From: Jaminaea rosea | Taxonomy: Eukaryota; Basidiomycota; Exobasidiomycetes; Microstromatales | Length of the DNA: 64,000 nucleotides | Assembly (NCBI RefSeq): GCF_003144245.1 | Contig: NW_020289977.1 | Span: 1,116,001 to 1,180,000, forward strand | Reading direction: 5' to 3' | Part shown: piece after piece, positions 34,547 through 44,366 of the stretch | Position numbering within the stretch: the first letter of the stretch is position 1 | Layout: each line of letters starts with the position of its first letter | The notes under the pieces: generated by a model | What the model was told of the DNA's origin: nothing | What the model saw: only the letters and a program-made list of their open reading frames with translations | The model's database searches: none | Translations under genes and position numbers: made by a program

Positions 34547-35578
34547 TCAAAGCAACTTCTTGTCCACCGTCTCCCTTTCAGCTTGCTCCCAATAATCAGC
34601 CTTCAGCTGCACCGCGATCTTCCTCGCCACTGTATCACTCAACCAGCTTGGGCTCCACTGCCCAAGCATCTGGCCCCAGTAGTGCCAGCGATACGGGATC
34701 ACCACAGGAGGAGGACGCGGCCGCCACCATGTGCTGCGCAAGGCAGCGACAGCGCTCTCTGTCCAGACGGAGGCGAGTGGGGCCATGAGTGTTGGTGGGT
34801 ATTTGTGCATTCCCGAGACGACTTGGCCGGGCGCAAGGCAGACGACGTCGACATCTTGGCGTTCGATGGCCATCTCGTTCCAGAGGGAGCGGGAGAATGC
34901 TACGTCGAAGCCTTTGGTGCCAGCGTAGGGGCTGAGATATGGTGGCGGATTCCACGCGCCCAGCGAGGTGACGGTGCAGAGGAGTGAAGGTTGGTGGCGC
35001 TTCAAGGCAGGGAGGCAGATGCGCGCTATCTCTGCTGGAAAGATGGCGTTGCTGGTGATGACGGCGGCCACGCTCTCACTAGACTCTTCTTCCAGCATCG
35101 GAAAGCCAGTGGAGACGGTCCCGAGGTTGTTGATGACGATCGTGAGGCGTACGGACGGGTCATCCTCGACAAGAGCGGTGAGGCCAGTGACCAGGGGCTC
35201 GTTTGGCCAGATGGTGGCTTCAGTAACGAGAAGGCGAACGTCGACGGCAGGATAGCGAGCGAGAACTGCTGAGCGGACGAGTTGTAGCTTCGACTCGTTG
35301 CGTCCTTGCGCTATGACATTGAAGCCGAGAGCAGCGAGCTGGTGCACCCACTCCTCGCCGATGCCGCCGGCTGAGGGGGACAGGGGAGGCAGGCATTAGT
35401 CACCCGCATGACACGCACGATGTGACCTCGACGTCGCGTACTCACTCGACCCAGTGACAAGGGCATAGGGCGCCTTGTCCTTCTTGCTCGTAGTGGATGA
35501 AGTGCTGGCCCCGTTGGCGTGGTAGTATCGATGCAGCGAGTTCTGGCTGGGTTCCGCAGAGCTCTTTTGGTATCGCAT
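34547..35578 (-). CDS. short-chain dehydrogenase/reductase (17-beta-HSD / 3-ketoacyl reductase-like)
   Basis: NAD(P)-dependent oxidoreductase of the classical SDR fold; substrate unknown. Exons 35446-35578 and 34547-35370 with a GTGAGT...CTCAG intron give 318 residues. Splicing rebuilds the cofactor motif VTGSTGGIGEEW (TGxxxGIG). An R at AQGRNESKL suggests NADPH preference. Also present are NNLG, the catalytic serine in VTSLGAW, and Y-AGT-K (SPYAGTKGF) with 13 residues from Ser to Tyr, plus LAPGQVVSGM (PG motif). The sequence resembles the HSD17B12/HSDL1/yeast Ifa38 branch, but there is no N-terminal membrane helix and the N-terminal 35 residues are polar, so a fatty-acid elongase role is uncertain. 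The start at 35578 is the first ATG in frame. Confidence 0.85.
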
Positions 35579-36137
35579 CGTGGCGGCAGCGAAAGGGGAG
35601 GGATGAGGGGAAAGGCGTGTATCGGGACACTGGTTAGAGGATGATGAATGAAGAACAGGAGGGTATCAATGGAAGGTGAGCCAGGGGCTTGATGATGAAT
35701 CGCAAGCAATGACAAGGTAGTCAAGATACATCAGTGAGAGAGGGGTTGGCCTCCCTCGCTCGACTTGCTCGCTGCGAAAGCAAATCCCGCCTGCCCGCCG
35801 TCATGCACGGCAGAGACACGGAAAGGCGGAAGCAGCAACGGGCGGATGACCGCGACGAGCGGAAAGAAAGCGCAGGTTGGGCGCAAAATAGCAGCACGCC
35901 GTCGGCATCGGCTGTCAAGATCGAGGGCGCAAATGCGGAATGAGGCCGAGAGATGGTGAGATGGAGCAGACGACGCTGGTATGGCCTCGTCAAGGAGCGG
36001 CTGGTGGCGATGAGATGACTGGTCGTCGAAGCATGGGAGGTGGTGGCCTGGCCAGGCCTGAGGAAGTGGTATCCGAGGGTTTGCAGGTAAACCGAGACAA
36101 GATTTATGTACGTTCCTGAGAGTGAGGCGCAGCAATT
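35579..36137. other. intergenic region upstream of the dehydrogenase and tRNA
   Basis: This 559-base stretch contains the dehydrogenase promoter and the 5' flank of a tRNA gene. Open frames on the minus strand (35721-36188) overlap the tRNA and have no domains. Nothing else recognised. Confidence 0.5.
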
Positions 36138-36222
36138 GGCCTGATAGCTCAGTTGGGAGAGCGTGAGATTCCAAAGAAACCTTTGCATCTCAAGGTCATC
36201 CGTTCAAGCCGGGTTCGGGTCA
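36138..36222 (+). tRNA. tRNA-Trp (anticodon CCA) with a 12-base intron
   Basis: Folds as a standard cloverleaf of 73 bases after removing the intron 36175-36186. The acceptor stem GGCCTGA pairs with TCGGGTC (with G-U pairs), discriminator A at 36222; D stem GCTC/GAGC with loop AGTTGGGA; anticodon stem TGAGA/TCTCA with anticodon CCA at 36171-36173 preceded by U; T arm ATCCG-TTCAAGC-CGGGT. The intron follows position 37, the usual place. CAAAG at the anticodon can pair with CTTTG in the intron, as expected for a tRNA splicing endonuclease substrate. Internal A and B box promoters are present (TAGCTCAGTTGG and GTTCAAGCC). Confidence 0.9.
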
Positions 36223-36231
36223 TTGTATCAA

Positions 36232-36246
36232 TTTTTGCCATTTTTT
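36232..36246 (+). terminator. RNA polymerase III terminator of the tRNA gene
   Basis: A run of five T followed by a run of six T, 10 and 19 bases after the tRNA end, fits Pol III termination. Confidence 0.75.
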
Positions 36247-36568
36247 GCCCTGCCTGATATCAGAATGATGCTGCGGAGCTCCTGTGATTTTTTTAGATTT
36301 TCTTGAGCTGATTTTGAGCAAGATATCATAACAGAAGGTGCGGTGGTCGCTGCGACGCGCGCCGTGAGAAGGAGTCGAGGTCCGAGCGGCCTGGCGCGGG
36401 TCGAAGATGATACCGCGACGAGTGCAGAGGGTCCAAGCTCCTTCAACCTGCATCAGCCCTGGAGCGCTCGAGAAGGAATATGATCGATCTCTCTCTCAAG
36501 TTACGTTCATCGTCGTGTATGAAAATAGATTAAGCAAAGCAGTTCACAGCCCACGCCAGCAAGACATC
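36247..36568. other. spacer between tRNA and LRO1
   Basis: This 322-base stretch is downstream of the tRNA and beyond the stop of LRO1 (minus strand). No gene-like feature seen. Confidence 0.5.
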
Positions 36569-39165
36569 CTACGCCTGTCCCTCGCCGTCCCAGTCGATCC
36601 TCGCGGCGTAGTCACGAATATCGCTGACGAAATGATCCTCAACCTCGTGGCCCCTTCCTGCCGCGACCTTCAGCACCATCTCGTTGACTCTCCACGCACC
36701 CAGGATATCCACATGATCACCCGTCGTCTGTCCACCGCGAAGATCCATCGCCTCGGGCTCATGAGCCAGCTCATGCGTCACAACGCGCATCCCCGCCGGA
36801 TTGTACCGCTTGCGCTTCCACCCTTCGACGCTCATCGCTCCCAGCGAGAGAAGGCTGACCGTCCCATCCCCCTCACCCATCTTGCACCCTGCGCGAATCT
36901 TGGGACTCGCCTTCTCGTCATGCACCGTTGCATCGATCCAGTGGCTTCGTGCGAGGGGGAAACCCAAAGGACTGGCGTCCGTCGCGTTGGAGCAATGCAC
37001 GTCGAGACATTGTGCCGAATCTCCCTCGGCTTGGACGTCTTCTCGCTCAAAGGGACCCTTCTCGTAGTAGTAGGAGCGCTCAGTCGGTTTGCCCACGCCG
37101 TAGATTGCAATTAGCTTCATGCTCGGCGCGTGAGGGAGAGCGGCCTCGAGAGGGTTGGACCAAGTCGGGAAACGGTCGGCGCGAGAGTTGGCCTTGACGA
37201 CTCGCGGGTCGTACTCTATGCCTACGGAGTAATTCGTTTCGACCATACGCTGAAATGTGTTCGGGGTATGCTGGAGGAGCCAGGTGAGAGCAGAGTCTGC
37301 CGAGAGATTGGTTTGGACTTGGTGATGCGAGCTCAAGTCGTGATGCGACGAAGTCGCGAGGGTAGCATCGTCGTGCTGGGCGGCGGCCGCAGTAGGACGG
37401 TCGTGCCCCTCTGCTGCGTCGCCTGCGCCGAGGTGGACGTTCTTGGGGCGACGGAAGGTATAGAGAGAGCCGTGTGACTCGTGAGCCGTGTCGTGGTCGT
37501 CGGGCGCCCAAGTGTCGTTGCCCCAGACGGCGTTGCCGCCTTTGAGGATCATGCTGGCTGAACCGGCCCAGGTGCGGAAAAGGCGGGCCTGCGGTGCGAG
37601 AAGAGAGTCAGCGCAAAATAGCTTGAGTTCGCAGGCTGTATGTGTGCACTCACCCGCTCTCTCCTCGAGAAGAACTTCTCAAGCAAGTAGGCCGCAGCAG
37701 GCGGCACCTCCACAGTATCCCTCATCTCTCCGGACAGCAATGCAGCCATCGCCTTGGGGACGCCCAAGAAGGTCCCTGCGATCGAAGTGAACGACTCCAG
37801 GTGCTCCTCGCACCACCTATCGCCTCCATTTCCGAAGCCCGGTCCACTCGCCTCAACCCACTTCATGAAATAAAGCGCCACGCTACTTCCCATGGAATGC
37901 GCAATCAGCACCGTCTTCTTGCCAGTGAGCGCACTGTTCTGTTCAATCTTCAGCTTCAGTCTTGTAAAGAATCTATCCCGCACCTCGAGGTTGTAGTAGC
38001 TGAGGCGCCAGTCGTACGATGCCATGTAGAGGTTGCCTGTGTCGTAGCCTATCACAGAGAGATTCTCGATAATCTTGGACCAGATCCAGTAGCCTGAGAC
38101 AAAATACGAGGCTGCGTCTAGTCCTTCGGCCGCTCGAACCTTGATGCCAGGTGGGTCAATACCGGTGATGGGGTCTAGTGAGAGATGCTTGATCCACCTG
38201 AACGCGCGCGGAGGAGGGGGGAAGAAGCCTTCAGCGACTGAGCCTCATCCAAACTCATTTGCGCCCATACTACGCAGCACGCACATCTCCTTCTCCATGA
38301 CAATCGTCCGCATCATAGTCGTCGTCCCCCACAGCCTCTTTCTAAAATATCCGCTCATATCCGGGTTGGTCGACCAGCTCTCCAGCCCCGTACTGATAAT
38401 TCCCGGCATGAGCACGACTGGATGCTCAGTCTTGTACCCTTGCTCGGCGAGCTTCCTGCCCACTCTAAAGTCCTTCGTAGACAGCCACTCCTTGGGACCT
38501 GAGAACAAGTTGTCTCCAAGGTCAAGGAATTCTTTCGGCATGCGCAGGCTGAAGTCGAGCTGCGATAAGTCCACTCCGAGAGATACGAGCTGATCGTCCA
38601 GTATTCCTCTCAAGCTGCGGATGTGCGAATCCATGCCCGCATTCTGTGCCGCCAGCCAAGTCACCGCTGCACCCAACACAATGCCGACCAAGAAGAACAG
38701 TCGCCTATAGCGGGTCAGTCCCTTCTTAGCATTACCCGCAGCAGATGCGAGAAGGGTCTCATCCGCATGCTGGAGGAAAGGCACTTCGCTAAGATCGAGC
38801 TCGTCGAAGGGTGTATTTGGGGCGTGGACTGTGTAGGAGGGGAGCTTGCGACCTTTGAGCCCAGGGCGACCGGGCGTTGATGAGGGAAGACGGCGACTGC
38901 GGGAACGATCGCGTTGGAGGACGATTTGATTTGGGTAGAGGGAATCGTCCTCTGAGGGAGGGGTTGAGGTGCCAGACGTGGGAGTGTGTGACCCTGAGCC
39001 GGAGCCAGCGCCATTGGAGGCTAGGTTGCGAGCTGCACCTCTCCGCCTCGACGAGAGGACGGAGGCCGAGGATGAAGCATTGGCGTTGTTGGTGTTGGGT
39101 AGGGCCGTGCTTGACGAGAGTGGCGAGGGGGTATTCGAAGCATTAGAGGAAGAAGACGGAGCCAT
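36569..39165 (-). CDS. LRO1: phospholipid:diacylglycerol acyltransferase
   Basis: ER enzyme that transfers an acyl chain from a phospholipid to diacylglycerol, forming triacylglycerol (LCAT/PDAT family). Exons 38255-39165, 37654-38197 and 36569-37588 give 824 residues. A Ser-rich cytosolic N-terminus is followed by one membrane helix (RRLFFLVGIVLGAAVTWLAA) and a lumenal catalytic domain. Family motifs: HPVVLMPGIISTGLESW, WIKHLSLDPITGIDPPGIKVRAAEG, GYDTGNLYMASYDWRLSYYNLE, the nucleophile elbow AHSMGSSVALYFMKW, GDGTVSLLSLG (Asp) and GDHVDILG (His), completing the Ser-Asp-His triad. The first intron uses a weak donor (GTTTGG), chosen because it gives the conserved NEWIKHL junction and keeps frame. 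The start at 39165 is the ATG closest to the family N-terminus; an in-frame ATG at 39321 exists. Confidence 0.94.
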
Positions 39166-39794
39166 CGCTGCTGAGGGAACCTCTCGTCGAGGCAATTGGA
39201 TCTCGCAGCAGCGCAGGAAAAGGGTATCGCCGGTCGCTGATGTGGAGAAAAGTGAAACAAGGAGAAAAGGCAAACAAGCAAGAGGCGGAAGGAGACAAAG
39301 AACAGCAACCAGCAAGCGCAATGACGGCGGGCGGGATGCTCGAGCGTGAATCTCGAGTCCCCTCTGTATTCTGCCCGTGGGCCACTCGCCGCTCGCGTCG
39401 ATCGTTTCTCAGGGTCCACTTCCCCAAGCCCACTCCGCTCGACGCCAATGACGACTCCGCTGCTCCCGCTGCCCGTCCGAGCATCGTGTCTCGCTCGGGA
39501 CAAATCGAGTGCGAGTAGTCAGGCAGTGCGCTGATGTGCGTTGATGAATGCGTGTATTACAACATGGTGTGGTGGCCTGGGTAAACAGATAGGGAGATCG
39601 CCGCGACGAGCTGGGACTGGGCTTGCGTACAAGGATAGGTAAAGAGTCGGGGGAGACAACAGAGATTTCGAGGAGGCCACGGAGAGGGAGGGGAGAAAAG
39701 AAGAGAAGAGGGAGAGTCCACTGAATGAGACTGGGTAAAACGGAAAAGGGATGTTCGTGCTCGAGTTGATCGTGCTGTGGACCCTAGGCCCGGA
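39166..39794. other. intergenic region between LRO1 and the bZIP gene
   Basis: This 629-base region contains the LRO1 promoter and the 3' end of the bZIP gene (both genes minus strand). Frames here are shadows of extended reading frames; no separate gene recognised. Confidence 0.5.
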
Positions 39795-39914
39795 TCAAGC
39801 TGCCTGGGCCTTTGGCCCCGCTGCTGGCGAAAAGGCTCGCTCATTGGGCGCTACGTCTTGTGCGCCCGGCATAGGTACACCGTAGCCCTGTCCCGGAGGT
39901 GGGCCTTGTTGCTG

Positions 39915-39947
<33 letters not shown>

Positions 39948-41959
39948 ATGATGAGGATGTTGTTGCCCAGGGTGCATGCCAGGCGGTACAAAGTTAGGTG
40001 GCATCATCCCTCCACCGGCTTGCGGCCCGCCAGGCCCATCATGAGGTCCCTGCTGACCTGCTGGCGGCGGCATAGGCCCAGGCATCTGAATGCCCTTTGC
40101 CTGCATATGCTGCTGCGTATGCATCAACTGCTGCTTCAAGAACATAACCTCATTGCGCAGCGCCCCAATTGTTCCCTGGAGATTGCCATTCTCGGATTCA
40201 AAGAAGGCTACCTTGGCCTGCAAGTCTTGCAGCCAGGCTTTCTTGCGTTGACGACACTTGAGGGCAGCTTGGCGGTTGCGCTCGAGGAAATTCTTGCGCT
40301 TCTCCTCGTCGTCGTCCCCGCCACTACCGCCCGCACCTGAGCCATCAGCCCCGCCGTTGGGCCCTCCGTTCTCGCTTCCGGACAGCTCGTCTTGGTCCTC
40401 GTCCACGCTCGCGGAGGGGGCAGCGCTGCTCTCCTTCTTGAGAGCTTTTGCCTTCTTGACACCGCCTTTCTTCCCTGTGCTCGTACCACCTCCGTTGCCG
40501 TCTACATTCTCTGACTGGCCGCCCAAGCTCTTCTTTCGCTTGGGCGCGCTCTTGCCGGCGGGCTGCTGCTGCTGAGGCGGAGTCGGACCGTTGTGCATGT
40601 TGCTGGCGTTGGTATTGTAGTGAGCGTTGGGATTCGGCGCATGCATCGGCATACCATTGGGGTGCGCCATCATACCAGGCGGCACCGTACCCGGGCCAAC
40701 GGGATGGCCGTGCGAGGCTGCAGCCTCGTCGCGTTTGGAGAGTTCCTGGTGAGCTTGGCTGAGGAGGAACAAGCCTGATGCAGCTTGCGTAGACGTGGGC
40801 TGGCCATTCGGTTGCTTGCCTCCTTGTGCGCCCTGCGGCGGAGCCTGAGGAGGCTGCTGCTGCTGCTGCTGGTGAATCATGCTTGGGCTGACATGGTTGT
40901 CCTCATTGCCGTCCTTGACACCGGCATCGTCTGCAGCTGACGAGCGTATCCCGCTCTGAGGCGCATGGCGATTGGCCAAGTTCTTGCCAAAGGCGAGATC
41001 AAAGTCACCATCTGATGATGGCCCACTGCCATCGCGCGTGTGCTTGCTATCACCACCACTTGCCCCTGCACCTCCGAAGCTGTTGGTGATGGCATTGAAG
41101 GTGTTGGGCGTGATAGTAGACCCGCCTTGGTTGACCATGGCGAGGAAAGCCGACGTGCCAGGCGAGGGTAGAGGATAGCCGTTGGCGCTGCCCAGGGGCG
41201 TGAGGCCCGTCTTGAAATTGGACAAGTCAGGCGTGAAGCCTGTACGGAATGAGGCAGGGTCGAAGCTCTGGGGGCCAGTGAGCATAGCAGGGCTCAGAGG
41301 TCCTGAACGAAGCGACCCGATGCCTCCGCCGCTCCAAGGGTAATGGGAGCCTCCTTCGACAGAGGGCGACGCGAGTGATGCTACGGGCGGAAGGAGGCCC
41401 TTCCTCGGCGTAGCTGCGCCTGCGTCCTTGGCGTCGGTGGACGCGCCGCCAGGAGTTGTGGCAGACTTGGACGATGATGACGGATCGGCTTGGCTATCTT
41501 TGTTGCCGGCAGAGGTTTTGCTGCCAGCGGCATCCTTGGATGCTTTGGACGAGTCTGCCTTGACGCTCTTTTTGCCCTTGGAGGCCTCGCTGGCTCCGTC
41601 GGTCTCTGGCGAAGCAGACGAGCCGTCGCCTGGCTTGGATGAAAAGGACTGCTCGAATGGATTGGGCTCGAGGGCGTGTCTTGATGAGTGGGCCTGCGGC
41701 TGAGGGCGAGCAGGTGGACGCGCTGAGGGCCCAACGGAGTGGACGAGATGGGGAAGAAGAGGACGAGCGAGTCAGTAAGGGTTACAAGGTTGCCGGCGAG
41801 TTGAGCGAGATGCAAGTCTGCGCCTTCAATGTGAGATCGGGGTGAGACACGTTGACGTCGCCGTGGTGGTGACGATGCGCCTCGATATGCCCCGATATCC
41901 CTCGCGACCACGCTCAGTTGACACTCACCGGGCTGCTTTGCCTTCACCTCGGAAGCCAT
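39795..41959 (-). CDS. ATF1: ATF/CREB-type bZIP transcription factor (Atf1/Aft1-like)
   Basis: Nuclear stress-response regulator, homologous to fission yeast Atf1, a target of the Hog1/Sty1 MAP kinase. Exons 41929-41959 and 39795-41722 give 652 residues; exon 1 codes only MASEVKAKQP and part of a codon. N-terminal Aft1-type segments are visible: LEPNPFEQSF, LLPPVASLASP with SHYPW, then SFRTGFTPDLSNFKTGLTPLGS. The acceptor at 41723 was chosen because it keeps the first two exons in frame. The bZIP spans about 484-545: basic region NFLERNRQAALKCRQRKKAW followed by a leucine zipper (LQAKVAFFESEN through FLKQQL). The tail has His and polyglutamine runs. Divergent from the GTP cyclohydrolase gene across a 743-base spacer. 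Confidence 0.92.
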
Positions 41960-42620
41960 GATGACGATTGGGCGGCGAATGCGGCGGCGGCGGGCGAAAT
42001 ACTCAGTGAGATGGAAGGTCGGATGTAGCTATGACGTTGTCCTCTGACGTCGTCGTCGGCGTCGATCTGGTAGAGTGTCGCTGGCGGCGGTGCAACAGGC
42101 GCGAGCGGGCGTTTGATTAATCCGTCGTCGTTACGCCGCCAGGAGGCGCTGGCTACGCAGATGCGAGCGCCCTGGCAGAAGGACGATGATGGAGTCGGTC
42201 TTCTTGCTCTCGTCAAGCTCAGTTGCGGACAAGCTTGACTTGGCTTCTGGACCCTGAAATCTCTGCGAATGCGAGCGTGGGGTTAAGCGTGGTGACGACG
42301 ATGACGGAGACGAGAGAGCGAGCAGTTCGATGACGACGTCGAGTGTGGGAAGCGTGCTCAAGGAGCGTCATCGCGCTCTGCTCTGGCCAGGCTCGTCGCA
42401 AGTGTTTTCCCTGAGCGGGCGGGCCGGGAGAGCAAAAGCGACGGGCACGGGAACAGAGGGGGCCGAGGCGGGCCTAGGGGCGGGCCTGGCAGCAAAAGCA
42501 AGCAGCCACGTGGTTTGTGTGGACGGTAGACGGGTCGGAAAGGGCGGAGAGCGAGGTCGAGACAGCGCTTGCTTGAAACGCAGAAAGTGCAATCAATCCG
42601 AATCTGGGGCAGCGAGTCAC

Positions 42621-42658
<38 letters not shown>

Positions 42659-42702
42659 CAACCAACAGCATATAATCACGGGTGACAGTCAGCTAGTTAG
42701 CA
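41960..42702. other. divergent promoter region of the bZIP and GTP cyclohydrolase genes
   Basis: This 743-base region separates two start codons pointing outward. It includes a (GCA)12 tract in the presumed GTP cyclohydrolase leader and an overlapping upstream frame (42330-42731) that runs past the cyclohydrolase ATG in another frame. If transcripts start far enough upstream, that frame would act as a translation-repressing upstream ORF. No coding exon recognised. Confidence 0.45.
42621..42656 (+). repeat. (GCA)12 trinucleotide repeat in the GTP cyclohydrolase leader
   Basis: Twelve perfect GCA units lie 47 bases before the ATG at 42703. A stop codon in frame just upstream of that ATG shows the repeat is not part of the enzyme. 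Confidence 0.95.
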
Positions 42703-44145
42703 ATGGCCCACAATCAAGGCGACGTTGCTGACAGTGGCGCGGAGCAGTCACCTTCATCAGCACCTTCCTCATCTTCAGGCGCGGCAGCCTCAAGCGAGGA
42801 CTCGCCCGCCTCTTTCGCTACAGGCCACGAGCTCTTCAACTCCCTCTTCGCCAACGCCATGGATAGGGCGGGTCTCACCGGCGACGATCTGCGCGGCGGC
42901 AGCAGCAGTGGCAGCGGCAGCAGTCTTAACGGTCGCCAAATGCCAATGCAGCAACGGCAGCCGCAACCGTCGGCATCCCAGGCTCCGCGGCGTCCTCAGC
43001 AGCCTCGACGCCCTGCCAACCACGGTGAGGAGATGGAGCGCTTCGTCGCCAACTCGACAAGACATATCGGCAACAGTGCCCGATCGAGCGGAACGCAGTC
43101 GACGGCCGCGAACAGCAACAAGAATGACCCCGAAGCCAGCATCTCAGAGCGATTGGCGTCCACCCACCTCTCCAAGGGCAGCAGCGCCATCGCTTCCTCA
43201 TCTGCAAATCCGCTTGATGCTCCCTCAGACTCAGAAACAGAGGAGGCCGACCCTTCCATCAATGGTATGCAGTCCTCAACAGGCTCACTGCCCCGTCGAG
43301 GCGTCGCGGCAGGCAGCGAAAGCAGTAATGTCTCTCGCCGCTCCTCGTCCTCACGCACAGCTCTCTCACGGGAGGCGGCCATGGAGTTTGCCAAGCTGCG
43401 TGGCGGCGGGCTGGGCACTCCTACGGGCGAGAAGACCTTCATTGGCGCTTTTGGCGGCCCACACGCAAATGATGCCTCGTCAGCAATAGCGAGTGGCACC
43501 ATGACCCCCGTCATGGACAAGGACGGTCTAGGCTGGCCGGCAAAGAAGACGCTTGACCGCCTACACTACACTCCCGAGCAGGCCGCGGCGAACCAGGCAC
43601 GGCTTGCAGGGGCGGTACGGACCGTTCTGGAGTGCTTGGGCGAAGATCCGGACCGCGAAGGGCTCAAAGCCACCCCGGATCGCTACGCGAAAGCCCTGCT
43701 GTGGATGACGCGCGGCTACGAGGAGCGGCTGAGCGACGTCATCGCGAATGCAATATTCGACGAGGAGCACGACGAGATGGTCATTGTACGGGACATCGAG
43801 ATCTCGTCGCTCTGCGAGCATCACTTGGTGCCATTTAAAGGCAAGATCCATATAGGGTATATTCCCAACCGGCTGGTCATCGGCTTGTCCAAGCTTGCAA
43901 GGATCGCAGAGACATTCGCGCGACGGTTGCAAGTACAGGAGCGCTTCACCAAACAAGTGGCTTTGGCGCTTGATGAGGCATTGAGGCCGAGAGGCGTAGC
44001 GGTCGTAGTCGAGTGCGAACATATGTGCATGGTGATGAGGGGAGTGCAGAAGGTAGGAAGCTCCACGGTCACGAGCTGCATGTTGGGCAGCTTTAGAGAT
44101 CGCCAGAAGACGAGGCAGGAATTTCTTGACCTCATAAGGAAGTGA
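42703..44145 (+). CDS. FOL2: GTP cyclohydrolase I
   Basis: First enzyme of folate/tetrahydropterin synthesis, turning GTP into dihydroneopterin triphosphate; cytosolic homodecamer. Single exon, 480 residues. The catalytic domain occupies about 285-480: [38 protein letters not shown], the zinc and substrate motif [43 protein letters not shown], and [15 protein letters not shown] with the second zinc cysteine in SCMLGSF. The first 280 residues are Ser/Ala/Gln-rich and low complexity, longer than in most homologues (yeast enzyme 243 residues). The in-frame TAG six bases before the ATG fixes this start as the most upstream possible. Confidence 0.96.
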   Translation: MAHNQGDVADSGAEQSPSSAPSSSSGAAASSEDSPASFATGHELFNSLFANAMDRAGLTGDDLRGGSSSGSGSSLNGRQMPMQQRQPQPSASQAPRRPQQPRRPANHGEEMERFVANSTRHIGNSARSSGTQSTAANSNKNDPEASISERLASTHLSKGSSAIASSSANPLDAPSDSETEEADPSINGMQSSTGSLPRRGVAAGSESSNVSRRSSSSRTALSREAAMEFAKLRGGGLGTPTGEKTFIGAFGGPHANDASSAIASGTMTPVMDKDGLGWPAKKTLDRLHYTPEQAAANQARLAGAVRTVLECLGEDPDREGLKATPDRYAKALLWMTRGYEERLSDVIANAIFDEEHDEMVIVRDIEISSLCEHHLVPFKGKIHIGYIPNRLVIGLSKLARIAETFARRLQVQERFTKQVALALDEALRPRGVAVVVECEHMCMVMRGVQKVGSSTVTSCMLGSFRDRQKTRQEFLDLIRK

Positions 44146-44366
44146 GGCGCGGGCGGAGGTGAGAGGGAAGGCAGACAGGGCGAGAGGAATCATCGGAAAT
44201 TGTTAGAATTGAGAAGGGAAGTCAGAGAGAGAGGGTATCGTAGCGCCGGGCTCATCGGCCCTTTCCACAACACGAGCGAGAGAGCTCGCTGGCCGGGCTT
44301 CGTATACATGCAGTAATCGTTAGATCGCACGTCATCATGCTACCGTGATATTTGGGCTGAACGACC

